A DNA stretch of 7,529 nucleotides from JBEKCP01 sp050014815 (GCA_050014815.1 JBEKCP010000586.1:1-7529); one strand, 5' to 3'. Counted from the stretch's first letter, positions 1-5,334 are shown. The notes: a model not told the origin generated them from the letters alone. Made by a program: numbers and translations.

Positions 1-584
1 TGCGTCCGCCGCAGGAACCGCTCCCACACCCCCTCGGTATAGACCAGGTCCAGATAGCGCATCCGCTGGCGGAGTTCCGGGTCGATCAGCCCCTTGTGCT
101 TGTCCGGCGGCGTCTCGATCGACTTCGTGAGGAAGTGCAGATCGGAAACGAAAATGCTCAGTTCGCCCATCCGGGTCCGCCCCAGTTGGCCGTCGACGCC
201 GATAATGTCGCCCAGGTCAAGACACTGGGCCAGCTCCCAGTTCCGCTCTCCTACCTGCGATTTCCCGATGAGAAGCTGGACCTTGCCCGTCCAGTCGCGG
301 ATATCCACAAACAGCAGCTTCCCCGCCCTCCGCTGGAGCACGATCCGGCCGGCGGCGCGGACTTGCGGGCCGTGCTGCTGGGGCGGCTTGCCGGGCTCGC
401 CCTCGCCGGCGGGCTGGACCACGATTTCGTTCTCCCGCGCCCGGATCCGCCCGATGGCCTCGGCCCCGTCGAAGCGATGACCCCAGGGGTCGATGCCCAG
501 CTCGCGTATCTTGCGGAGCTTTTCCCGCCGCGCGGCCTCTAACGCCGCGCCGCTCACAGGCTCGTCGTGACTCGGTTCACTCAT
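1..584 (-). CDS. lysS: Lysyl-tRNA synthetase, class II, N-terminal part (cut by window edge)
   Basis: This frame stays open to the window edge and encodes the first 194 residues of about 500. Class II LysRS attaches lysine to tRNA-Lys in the cytoplasm using ATP. Residues 19-32 (RREKLRKIRELGIDPW) match the N-terminal helix of the family. Residues 74-152 form the anticodon-binding OB fold, including QVRAAGRIVLQRRAGKLL, the FVDIRDWTGKVQLL strand pair, LDLGDIIGVDG and GELSIFVSDLHFLTK. Residues 159-181 (PPDKHKGLIDPELRQRMRYLDL) are the typical linker into the catalytic domain, which lies outside the window. A Gly/Pro/Gln-rich stretch at 58-72 enlarges the loop before the OB fold. The ATG overlaps the end of the upstream gene by 8 nt (577-584), so translation is probably coupled. 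Only a weak AAGG is seen before the start. Identification is from remembered family motifs. Confidence 0.95.
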   Translation of the reverse strand, partial: MSEPSHDEPVSGAALEAARREKLRKIRELGIDPWGHRFDGAEAIGRIRARENEIVVQPAGEGEPGKPPQQHGPQVRAAGRIVLQRRAGKLLFVDIRDWTGKVQLLIGKSQVGERNWELAQCLDLGDIIGVDGQLGRTRMGELSIFVSDLHFLTKSIETPPDKHKGLIDPELRQRMRYLDLVYTEGVWERFLRRT

Positions 585-1356
585 GGTGTCTGCCTTTGTG
601 GTACTGTTCGAAGCTGACCGGCTGGAAGGTCGTAAGGGCTTCCCTCGCTTCGGCGACCCGCTTCAGGTCGGCGGCGCTGAGCGAGGCCGTCAGGTCGTGC
701 CGGCTGCGAACGATCGCCGTCTTGCCGCCCTTGGTGGGCGTGACCGACAGATCAATCGCCGAAGCTGTCGCCTGCCGGCTTGCCAGGGCCTCGTTGAGGC
801 ACAGCCGCGCGAACGGGGGCCGTGCAGCCGGATTCAGCACGCTGTTGAGCTGGGCGAACCGGTCCGAGAACTCGCGGTATTGCCGGGCAACCTCCGGGCT
901 GGCAGCCGAGAGCCGGGCCCGATAGGTCAGCCATTTGTTCTCCAGCGTCAGTTCGCCCGTCGCCTTGTCGAACCGCTCCGCAAACGCCGGATCCGCCAGG
1001 AACCGGACCAACGCCTCCGGGTGCTGCATCGCCCGCCGGCGAATCCGGGCCAGGAACGCCGTGATTTCCGAGGTGCTCAACTCGCTCGTCACGCGGCGGC
1101 CCGGATCCAAAAGAATGAACCGCTGGCTTGCCTTCTCGAAGATGACGATCTCGGCCGGTTCGTCCAGAAAGTCGTAGATCACCCCGCCGTAGAAAATGGT
1201 GGTGCTGTGGGCGTCGGGCTGTCGCTGATTGCTGACGTAGACGCGGTTTTCGATGCGGAAGTCGTCGCCGGCCGCCCCGGCCGGTCCAAACAGACCGCCA
1301 GCCGCCGCCATAAGCCCAAGGGCCGTCAGGACCGCCATGACTTCTTGCTTCGCCAT
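577..1356 (-). CDS. Secreted protein of unknown function, cotranscribed with lysS
   Basis: The product is 259 residues from the chosen start. It begins MAKQEVMAVLTALGLM and continues into an Ala/Gly stretch that fits a Sec signal peptide cleaved near residue 29 (before GDDF), so the protein is likely periplasmic or cell-surface. The mature part has a beta-like start (FRIENRVYV, STTIFYGGVIYDFLD, AEIVIFEKASQRFILLD), then long helices with many Arg and Ala. No catalytic motif or known family is recognised. The frame can be extended to an ATG at 1395, but those 13 extra residues (MCQTPSPHGPYWR) would begin inside the terminal inverted repeat of the element at 1385-1525 and would put a Pro-rich stretch before the signal peptide, so the start at 1356 is preferred. 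Neither start has a convincing ribosome binding site. The stop overlaps the lysS start by 8 nt (ATGAGTGA). Confidence 0.75.
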   Translation of the reverse strand: MAKQEVMAVLTALGLMAAAGGLFGPAGAAGDDFRIENRVYVSNQRQPDAHSTTIFYGGVIYDFLDEPAEIVIFEKASQRFILLDPGRRVTSELSTSEITAFLARIRRRAMQHPEALVRFLADPAFAERFDKATGELTLENKWLTYRARLSAASPEVARQYREFSDRFAQLNSVLNPAARPPFARLCLNEALASRQATASAIDLSVTPTKGGKTAIVRSRHDLTASLSAADLKRVAEAREALTTFQPVSFEQYHKGRHHE

Positions 1357-1384
1357 ACGCCAGTAGGGCCCATGCGGGCTAGGG

Positions 1385-1525
1385 GTCTGACACATTCAAT
1401 TTGACGGGCTGGGTGCCACTGCTGGCCGGGTACCCTCCGGGTGCAGCAGTGCGGGAACACGGTTGGGCAAGCCGGGCACCATGCGAAGCATGGTCGTGGC
1501 ACCCGACAGTTTGGTTGTGTCAGAC
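1385..1525. repeat. Nested inverted-repeat element (REP/MITE-like)
   Basis: Four inverted repeats sit within 141 bp. The outer pair is GTCTGACACA (1385-1394) with TGTGTCAGAC (1516-1525). Inside it, GGGTGCCAC (1411-1419) pairs with GTGGCACCC (1496-1504). Within that are two hairpins side by side: CACTGCTG (1417-1424) with CAGCAGTG (1444-1451), and ACCATGC (1478-1484) with GCATGGT (1488-1494) around a GAA loop. All arms are perfect. There is no open frame with protein character inside. The structure fits a short non-autonomous mobile or REP-type element. Its left end forms the 5' edge of the longer possible frame of the lysS-operon gene. I recall GGGTGCCACTGCTGG-type sequence from planctomycete genomes, but a search is needed to confirm it is dispersed. 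Confidence 0.7.
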
Positions 1526-1804
1526 TACTAAAATGCCAAGTTTCGCCTTCGGAAACGTACCGCTACTCTCCCCGCGCACGGCCTGATCCGGGCGGGGAAG
1601 GTCGGGAGGATACCCGACCCGGGGGGAGTTGTAAAGCGGAGATTGGGCCTTTTCCGGGGGACTGTCCCGATTTTCGCGGGCAGCATGCCCTGCATGGTCG
1701 CGAAAATGGGACTCTCCCCTTTGACGCAAGAACCGCCCCATGAGCACAAAATCCAGGACAGCCGCTTCCCCGGGGTCCCTGGGGTGGGCTTGTCGGAACC
1801 CTTG
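1526..1804. other. Intergenic stretch without genes
   Basis: No credible coding frame is seen on either strand; the open frames here are short and their translations are rich in Pro, Arg and Gly without any recognised motif. Two small GC-rich inverted repeats occur: CCCCGC (1569-1574) with GCGGGG (1592-1597), and GGTCGGG (1600-1606) with CCCGACC (1613-1619). Neither is followed by a T run on either strand, so they are not called terminators. The larger repeat at 1657-1720 is listed separately. Confidence 0.5.
1657..1720. repeat. Palindromic repeat with GGGACTGTCCC-like arms
   Basis: The arms at 1657-1678 and 1699-1720 are imperfect inverted copies. The inner 9 bp, ATTTTCGCG (1670-1678) and CGCGAAAAT (1699-1707), pair perfectly. 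The outer parts (GGGGACTGTCCC against the complement of GGGACTCTCCCC) pair apart from two substitutions and a one-base bulge. The loop of about 20 bases includes GCATGC. The left arm is also partly self-complementary (GGGACTGTCCC). This has the form of a REP-type element. The GGGGACTGTCCC...TTTTCGC motif is one I recall as repetitive in planctomycete genomes, which is recall rather than a search result. Confidence 0.65.
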
Positions 1805-1833
1805 TTGACACGGTACTATTGCCGTGATAGGTT
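1805..1833 (+). promoter_or_regulatory. Candidate promoter for tRNA-Ala
   Basis: A perfect -35 box TTGACA (1805-1810) is followed after 17 bases by TAGGTT (1828-1833), which keeps the first two bases and the last base of TATAAT. Transcription would begin near 1840, about 50 bases before the tRNA. The perfect -35, ideal spacing and position support it; the weak -10 limits confidence. Confidence 0.5.
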
Positions 1834-1890
1834 ACTGGACGATGTATGACGGCGGGCCGGCCGCCGGTTCCGCCCGCTACTATTGGCCTT

Positions 1891-1963
1891 GGGGGATTAG
1901 CTCAGCTGGGAGAGCGTCTGAATGGCATTCAGAAGGTCGGCGGTTCGAGCCCGCTATCCTCCA
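1891..1963 (+). tRNA. tRNA-Ala, anticodon GGC
   Basis: The full cloverleaf folds in 73 nt. The acceptor stem is GGGGGAT (1891-1897) with ATCCTCC (1956-1962) and includes the G3:U70 wobble pair that marks tRNA-Ala. The D stem is GCTC (1900-1903) with GAGC (1912-1915). The anticodon stem TCTGA (1917-1921) pairs with TCAGA (1929-1933) around loop ATGGCAT, placing anticodon GGC at 1924-1926, which reads GCC and GCU. The T arm is GGCGG-TTCGAGC-CCGCT (1939-1955). The discriminator is A1963. The 3' CCA is not encoded (CTC follows), so it must be added by nucleotidyltransferase. No intron is present. Confidence 0.97.
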
Positions 1964-1969
1964 CTCACT

Positions 1970-2007
1970 AAAGCCCGTCGTGACAATGAGTTGCGACGGG
2001 CTTTTCT
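1970..2007 (+). terminator. Intrinsic terminator after tRNA-Ala
   Basis: An 11-bp perfect stem, AAAGCCCGTCG (1970-1980) with CGACGGGCTTT (1994-2004), closes a 13-base loop and runs into TTTTCTT. It begins 7 bases after the tRNA and fits Rho-independent termination of a single-gene tRNA transcript. Confidence 0.88.
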
Positions 2008-2156
2008 TATGCCCTGACGGCGGGGTGTGCCTCCGGTGCTATGCCGGTGCTAGGACGCAGAGAAAAATGGGGGGCGTCGCCGGTGTCTGCCAGGAAATCG
2101 CGTTCTTCTCGCGAGGAGACGGTCTTTCGGGGCCTTTCCCCTCTTCCGGGGTTCGC

Positions 2157-2702
2157 CTAATCCAATGCCACCCGGCGGGCCTCGGCCGCCGCCAATTTCT
2201 GTTCGGCAAAGCCGGCCCGCGCGTTATGGGCCTGGGCCGCGATGCCAGCCATGTAGACGTCGTCGTCGGCCAGCTTGCGGACCCAAGCGAGGGTGCGCCA
2301 TTGCTCTTCGTCCTTGGCCGCCCAATGGCTGATGCTCGCCTGCGCTGCCGTTGCGTTGCGGGAGACGGTCGCAAGCCGCACGGCCTCCGACTTGTGCTCG
2401 ACGACGGCCGCCGCCGCGGTGGCGACTTCCACATCGGCGGCCAAGATTGCCTTCGCGTGCTCGACCTTTTGACCGAACGTTGGGCCGAACACGACCGACG
2501 CGAATTCTATGTCATCGCTCGGCACGGGCCGGCCCGCGGCGGCGTCCATAACGATTCGCGTTGCCTTCGCCTCGCGCTCCCGGAGGAATTGAACAACGTC
2601 GGGGGCCTGCGCGATGCCGGTCGTGGGCAGCGTATCCGGCGAGCCGGTATCGGCCGCAGCGGCAGACGCGTCATCGGCTCGGCTGATTTGGATTTTCTTC
2701 AT
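2157..2702 (-). CDS. Uncharacterised helical protein, last gene of the cassette
   Basis: The product is 181 residues and no family is recognised. It starts with MKKIQISRADD, has a low-complexity Ala/Thr/Pro linker to about residue 33, and then a mostly helical, Ala-rich body with alternating charged residues (VVQFLREREAKATRIV; QKVEHAKAILAADVEVATAA; AGFAEQKLAAAEARRVALD at the C-terminus), suggesting helical bundle or coiled-coil character. There is no signal peptide or membrane segment, so it is probably cytoplasmic. The start is supported by AGGAGA (complement of 2712-2717) 9 nt upstream. It lies 58 nt after the previous gene on the same strand and is likely part of the same transcript. A structural or accessory role is possible, but nothing in the sequence fixes a function. 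Confidence 0.72.
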   Translation of the reverse strand: MKKIQISRADDASAAAADTGSPDTLPTTGIAQAPDVVQFLREREAKATRIVMDAAAGRPVPSDDIEFASVVFGPTFGQKVEHAKAILAADVEVATAAAAVVEHKSEAVRLATVSRNATAAQASISHWAAKDEEQWRTLAWVRKLADDDVYMAGIAAQAHNARAGFAEQKLAAAEARRVALD

Positions 2703-2760
2703 GGCTTGGATTCTCCTGCTTCGGTGTTATTGCCGGCGCGTTCCGGCCGGCGGGTTGGTT

Positions 2761-3039
2761 TCATGTTTCCAGGTCGGCCACCATGCCGGCGGCCTCGGTG
2801 TTGTCGATCTCCCACGGCGCGGGCCTTGGCCACCCGTCGCCGGCCGGCTCCTGGCCGTCCGTGTCGCCGCAACAGACCAGCATCATCAGCCGGTTCCGCA
2901 ACCTCTTGAACCCCCGGCGGTCCATGGGCTCTAGCGCGATAGCGTGGCCGCCCTGTTGCGACCAAAAGACGGACCACGGCGTCTGGGCCTGGTGGGCGGC
3001 CCGGGCCGCTGATTCGAGTTGCCTTACGGTCTTACTCAT
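2761..3039 (-). CDS. Small uncharacterised protein of the cassette
   Basis: The product is 92 residues and unrecognised. The N-terminal half (MSKTVRQLESAARAAHQAQ, then TPWSVFWSQQGGHAIALEP) looks like an amphipathic helix followed by a Trp-rich turn. A basic helix follows (DRRGFKRLRNRLMMLVCC), and the tail is Gly/Pro/Trp-rich and acidic. The single CC pair at about 56-57 is not enough to call a zinc site. A purine-rich AGGGGG (complement of 3046-3051) sits 6 nt before the ATG. It lies 17 nt after the winged-helix gene and 58 nt before the next, so it belongs to the same operon. The reading frame is supported mainly by this context and the ribosome binding site. Confidence 0.65.
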   Translation of the reverse strand: MSKTVRQLESAARAAHQAQTPWSVFWSQQGGHAIALEPMDRRGFKRLRNRLMMLVCCGDTDGQEPAGDGWPRPAPWEIDNTEAAGMVADLET

Positions 3040-3054
3040 GCTGTGCCCCCTATT

Positions 3055-3096
3055 GGTTAAGACTTGCGAACCGTCGAGGATTTCTTAACCGTTAAG
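3055..3096. promoter_or_regulatory. Operator-like palindromes at the winged-helix gene end
   Basis: CTTAACCGTTAAG (3084-3096) is a perfect 6-bp palindrome around one base. Its left half also pairs with GGTTAAGA (3055-3062) as an 8-bp inverted repeat with TCTTAACC (3083-3090). Read on the minus strand this gives three CTTAAC-type half sites between the 3' end of the winged-helix gene and the next start. The site could be an operator or an mRNA hairpin; there is no direct proof of either. Confidence 0.3.
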
Positions 3097-3476
3097 TCTG
3101 TGGCGATCGCTTGGCCGCTCTCGGTCAAATCGTATCCGCTCGGGTATTTCCGCCTGAACCTGCTGTTCTCATAGCGGTGTCGCGCCACAAGCAGACCGCG
3201 GGCAATGAGTCGCTTAAATGCTCGGGAAACGGCTGCAATCGCTCGGCGGTATTCGGCCGTGTCGGGGTAGCTTTCCAACCGATACCCCGGTCGTTTCTGT
3301 ACTTTGCCGATCTTGTAGCAGGTGGCCAGCACGTCGGCGGGGAAAACGTGCGGCCGGCGTTTGTTCGTATCGACCGGCCCGAAGGACGTTTCCTCGATCT
3401 TCGGCGGCCGCTGTGTTCCCTCCAGCGCCAGCCCGATGATCGTCTGCTGTAGTGGCGATAAACCGCGTCCCATCAT
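3057..3476 (-). CDS. Winged-helix DNA-binding protein, probable regulator
   Basis: The product is 139 residues. It opens with a helical segment, MMGRGLSPLQQTIIGLALEG, that resembles the first helices of winged-helix proteins, then a polar middle. From about residue 75 comes AIAAVSRAFKRLIARGLLV, the usual pattern of a recognition helix leading into the wing, followed by basic residues (RHRYENSRFRRKY) and GYDLTESGQAIA, the strand-helix ending common in MarR- and PadR-like folds. It probably binds DNA and may regulate the cassette or assist the ATPase at an origin. Its ATG overlaps the ATPase stop codon by 4 nt (ATGA), a clear sign of translational coupling. A second ATG follows at once (3473), and the first is preferred because of this overlap. 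Exact family is not known to me. Confidence 0.75.
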   Translation of the reverse strand: MMGRGLSPLQQTIIGLALEGTQRPPKIEETSFGPVDTNKRRPHVFPADVLATCYKIGKVQKRPGYRLESYPDTAEYRRAIAAVSRAFKRLIARGLLVARHRYENSRFRRKYPSGYDLTESGQAIATDLTVKKSSTVRKS

Positions 3477-4888
3477 TTTCGTCCTGCCTCGTCCTGGGAT
3501 CGCTTAGGGCATTTTGCCCTATCCGATTTTGCCGCGGGGCTTTTCCTGTCCCCGCCCCCCGCTGCCCTCACCGGGTTCACCCTGCTTGGTTGTGCGATCA
3601 TTTGTCCGTCATGGTCCTTTCCGTCATGGGACCACCACCACCACCACGGACGCCCTACTACGTAGGGGCTGTCCGTTGTGGTAGGTGGCACCAGTGGTGC
3701 AAGCTTGTCCGTCATGGTTTTCCGTTTTGTCCGTCTAGCTCCTCTTGGGTGGTCTGGTAAGACGCCAATAGGTAGCCTGGCTTTCTCGATCTGGCATGGC
3801 ACCAGCACGCCGTCGTCCAGCAATGCCGCTACGGCCGGCTTGAAGTCCCGATCATGCAGTCCGGCCCGGTCGCGGATCGTGGTGGCCGTCTCGCCCTGCC
3901 TGAATTTGGCAGCGGCGCGGACGATCCGCTGTTTGATGTCGTCCAGCTTTGCGGCGGCCCTAGCGTCCCGTTCGGCGGCCCTGGCGTCTTGCTGGGCGCT
4001 GCGGGTGGCCTGGCGGGCATCGTTGGAAGACAAAACCTCCAGGTCCCACCGTCGCCCGCCAGGATCGCTGCGGCGGCCTTCGTGAACGTCAACGGCGTGT
4101 AGCGACGAATTGCCGACGCGGCCGCCGACGGAAAGCCAGAGTTTATGCTCGCCGGCCTGGTCGGGATCGTAGCGTTCACGGCGCGTCAGGAGAAACCATT
4201 GTCCCGCGATTTCAGCGGCTCCCGCCTGCGTCAGGTCGAGTAACTCGCCGGGAGCGAACTGGTCGGCCGTCGCCCGGCTTCGCTTGAAGTGATGCACGAA
4301 TACGGGCGTGATGCCGCGCTCGCCGCAAATGCGGATCACGTTGCCGAGAATCTGCCCCATCTTGTAGACGTTGCCGGCGTCGTTGCCAGACAGCCCCAGC
4401 ATCAAGTTATCGAAAAAGAAGACTTCTGCGCCGGTGTCGTCATGCACTCGGCAAATAGCGTCCAGGTCGTGCAGGTCTTCCAGACGCGGCATCCTGAAAC
4501 AGAAATGGAGGTTGGGCACGTCGCCCAGCTCTAAGCCCATACTTCGCGCGATCCTCCGCGCGTAGTCTTGGGCGACTGTTGGCCCGCCCTCTCCAGAGAA
4601 GTAGACCACGCCCAGCGGTGCGGAAACGGTGTAGCGATTCAGGAACGGGCGGCCGGTGGCAATGGCGACTGCCGCCGCGATGGCGAAGAGGCTCTTGCAC
4701 GTCTTGAAAAGCCCGCCGAAGATGGCAGGCACTAACGCGCAAAGAACCTCGTTGATAATCCACCGTGGCGTGTAGTCTTCGCCGTCGAGGGCCTGGCAGG
4801 AGACAAGCGGGAAGCGGTTTTCTTTCCCGTCGCCGGAAAGGTGGGCGGCTCCTGGACGGGCGGGGGTGATTGATGTAGAATGGGGCAT
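3473..4888 (-). CDS. RepA-like P-loop ATPase (AAA_25 / RecA-fold) with C-terminal winged helix
   Basis: The product is 471 residues. Residues 58-66, GGLFKTCKS, occupy the Walker A position; the usual Gly before Lys-Ser is Cys. Residues 94-102 (VVYFSGEGG) match the strand after the P-loop in this family. EVFFFD (155-160) is Walker B, and VFVHHFKRS (196-204) matches the conserved hhHH-x-K motif. QAGAAEIAGQWFLLTRRE (221-238) fits the sensor/arginine region. A charged, Ala-rich helix (about 290-315) leads to a winged-helix-like domain (about 318-365). The tail from about 385 is low complexity and contains five Trp in a row (415-419). Family members are replicative helicase-like ATPases of plasmids and integrative elements, so a role in element replication is likely. 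Start: AAGGAG (complement of 4895-4900) 6 nt upstream. The gene lies 56 nt after the AlpA-like gene and overlaps the next by 4 nt. Confidence 0.85.
   Translation of the reverse strand: MPHSTSITPARPGAAHLSGDGKENRFPLVSCQALDGEDYTPRWIINEVLCALVPAIFGGLFKTCKSLFAIAAAVAIATGRPFLNRYTVSAPLGVVYFSGEGGPTVAQDYARRIARSMGLELGDVPNLHFCFRMPRLEDLHDLDAICRVHDDTGAEVFFFDNLMLGLSGNDAGNVYKMGQILGNVIRICGERGITPVFVHHFKRSRATADQFAPGELLDLTQAGAAEIAGQWFLLTRRERYDPDQAGEHKLWLSVGGRVGNSSLHAVDVHEGRRSDPGGRRWDLEVLSSNDARQATRSAQQDARAAERDARAAAKLDDIKQRIVRAAAKFRQGETATTIRDRAGLHDRDFKPAVAALLDDGVLVPCQIEKARLPIGVLPDHPRGARRTKRKTMTDKLAPLVPPTTTDSPYVVGRPWWWWWSHDGKDHDGQMIAQPSRVNPVRAAGGGDRKSPAAKSDRAKCPKRSQDEAGRK
3602..3718. repeat. Repeats and hairpins in the ATPase 3' coding end
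   Basis: A 14-bp direct repeat, TTGTCCGTCATGGT, occurs at 3602-3615 and 3705-3718, with a third partial copy (TCCGTCATGG) at 3620-3629. Between them is a (CCA)5 run at 3632-3646 (the five Trp codons on the coding strand). Next comes an imperfect hairpin with arms of about 20 bp (3640-3658 and 3662-3682, loop TAC), and then a smaller palindrome GCACCA-G-TGGTGC (3688-3700). All of it is inside the reading frame and gives a low-complexity protein tail. Confidence 0.7.
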
Positions 4889-4900
4889 AGTATTCTCCTT

Positions 4901-4944
4901 GCCCCGCGCGTCGATATGCCTGCCGACGTGACGGGGCTTTTTTT
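4901..4944 (+). terminator. Terminator-shaped hairpin on the strand opposite the cassette
   Basis: GCCCCG (4901-4906) pairs with CGGGGC (4932-4937), and CGTCG (4909-4913) with CGACG (4924-4928). The plus strand then has seven T in a row (4938-4944), directly abutting the AlpA-like stop codon. It has the form of a Rho-independent terminator for plus-strand transcripts, yet all cassette genes are on the minus strand. It may stop antisense transcription, or on the minus-strand mRNA its stem sits just before the ATPase ribosome binding site and could affect translation. Confidence 0.45.
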
Positions 4945-5157
4945 CTACTGGGCTTCCACCGCGCCGACCGTCCGCGATTGCAAGAACGCCTCGATGTCAC
5001 TGAGGCGGTATCTGACACGCGAACCGACCTTGACCATCGGCAGGCAGTAGCGCTTCGTGGTCGCCCACACGGCCAACGTCTGGCTTTTTACCCCCAAGAA
5101 TGCGGCAGCCTCGGAGCGGGTGAGTAGACGAGTCTCGGGAAGAATCGCAGCGGACAT
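4945..5157 (-). CDS. AlpA/excisionase-type helix-turn-helix protein
   Basis: The product is 70 residues. Residues 11-60 form a MerR-like helix-turn-helix of the excisionase/AlpA kind (HTH_17): LLTRSEAAAFLGVKSQTLAVW is the first helix, turn and recognition helix. CLPMVKVGSRVRYRLSDIEAFL is the characteristic wing with a conserved Gly-Ser-x-x-x-Tyr and the closing helix. Such proteins act as recombination directionality factors or as transcriptional regulators in mobile elements. Start: the ATG at 5157 has GAGGT (complement of 5164-5168) 6 nt upstream. The frame is open further upstream to 5475, but that part has no domain character and would skip this site. It is the first gene of the five-gene cassette and is followed by the ATPase gene 56 nt downstream. 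Whether it works as an excisionase here is uncertain because no integrase is present. Confidence 0.88.
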   Translation of the reverse strand: MSAAILPETRLLTRSEAAAFLGVKSQTLAVWATTKRYCLPMVKVGSRVRYRLSDIEAFLQSRTVGAVEAQ

Positions 5158-5187
5158 TTTTCGACCTCGTAAACGTGGGTGAATGGT

Positions 5188-5242
5188 TTGCACTTCACTT
5201 GATGCAATACACATAACCACACCGGGGTAGGTTTCGGAAACC
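5188..5242. promoter_or_regulatory. Operator-like palindromes upstream of the AlpA-like gene
   Basis: GGTTTC-G-GAAACC (5230-5242) is a perfect 6-bp palindrome. It is itself flanked by CCGG on the left (5222-5225) and on the right (5245-5248). Nearer the gene, TTGCA (5188-5192) is mirrored by TGCAA (5203-5207). Both lie 30-85 nt before the AlpA-like start, where a repressor or activator site would be expected. Binding is an inference. Confidence 0.35.
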
Positions 5243-5334
5243 ATCCGGTTTTCCCCACGAAATCGCGGCTTTTTTGCAGGCCAGCATATTTTCCAAGCCC
5301 GGATGGCTTTAATGGCGGCAGGAGCACCGAGGCG

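Larger units (their letters stand above)
2157..5157 (-). mobile_element. Putative integrative-element cassette (integrase not seen)
   Basis: Five genes on one strand run from an AlpA/excisionase-like protein through a RepA-like ATPase and a winged-helix protein to two unknown proteins. The cluster lies directly beyond a tRNA gene, a usual integration target, and breaks up otherwise chromosomal genes. This order is familiar from replication/control modules of integrative elements in planctomycetes. Against a complete element: no tyrosine or serine recombinase is present, and no copy of the tRNA 3' end is seen at the far side. It may be a remnant, a satellite relying on an integrase elsewhere, or a resident chromosomal cluster. 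True ends are not known; the coordinates span the genes only. Confidence 0.45.

Noticed and set aside
583..1404. A 273-codon plus-strand frame opposite the secreted protein of the lysS operon
   Set aside because: Its translation is Arg/Pro/Gly-rich without any domain, as expected of the antisense of a GC-rich gene; the minus-strand frame has a signal peptide and an operon overlap.
2118..2131. CTCGCGAG palindrome as a terminator for the cassette
   Set aside because: There is no T run after it on the minus strand and the stem is very short, so termination cannot be claimed.
1824..2909. A 361-codon plus-strand frame running through the tRNA and terminator
   Set aside because: It crosses tRNA-Ala and its terminator and then lies antisense to two minus-strand genes with ribosome binding sites. 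The composition shows no protein family.
3632..3646. The CCA run as part of a CRISPR or minisatellite array
   Set aside because: It is a simple five-unit trinucleotide tract inside a coding frame, without spacers or longer repeat units.
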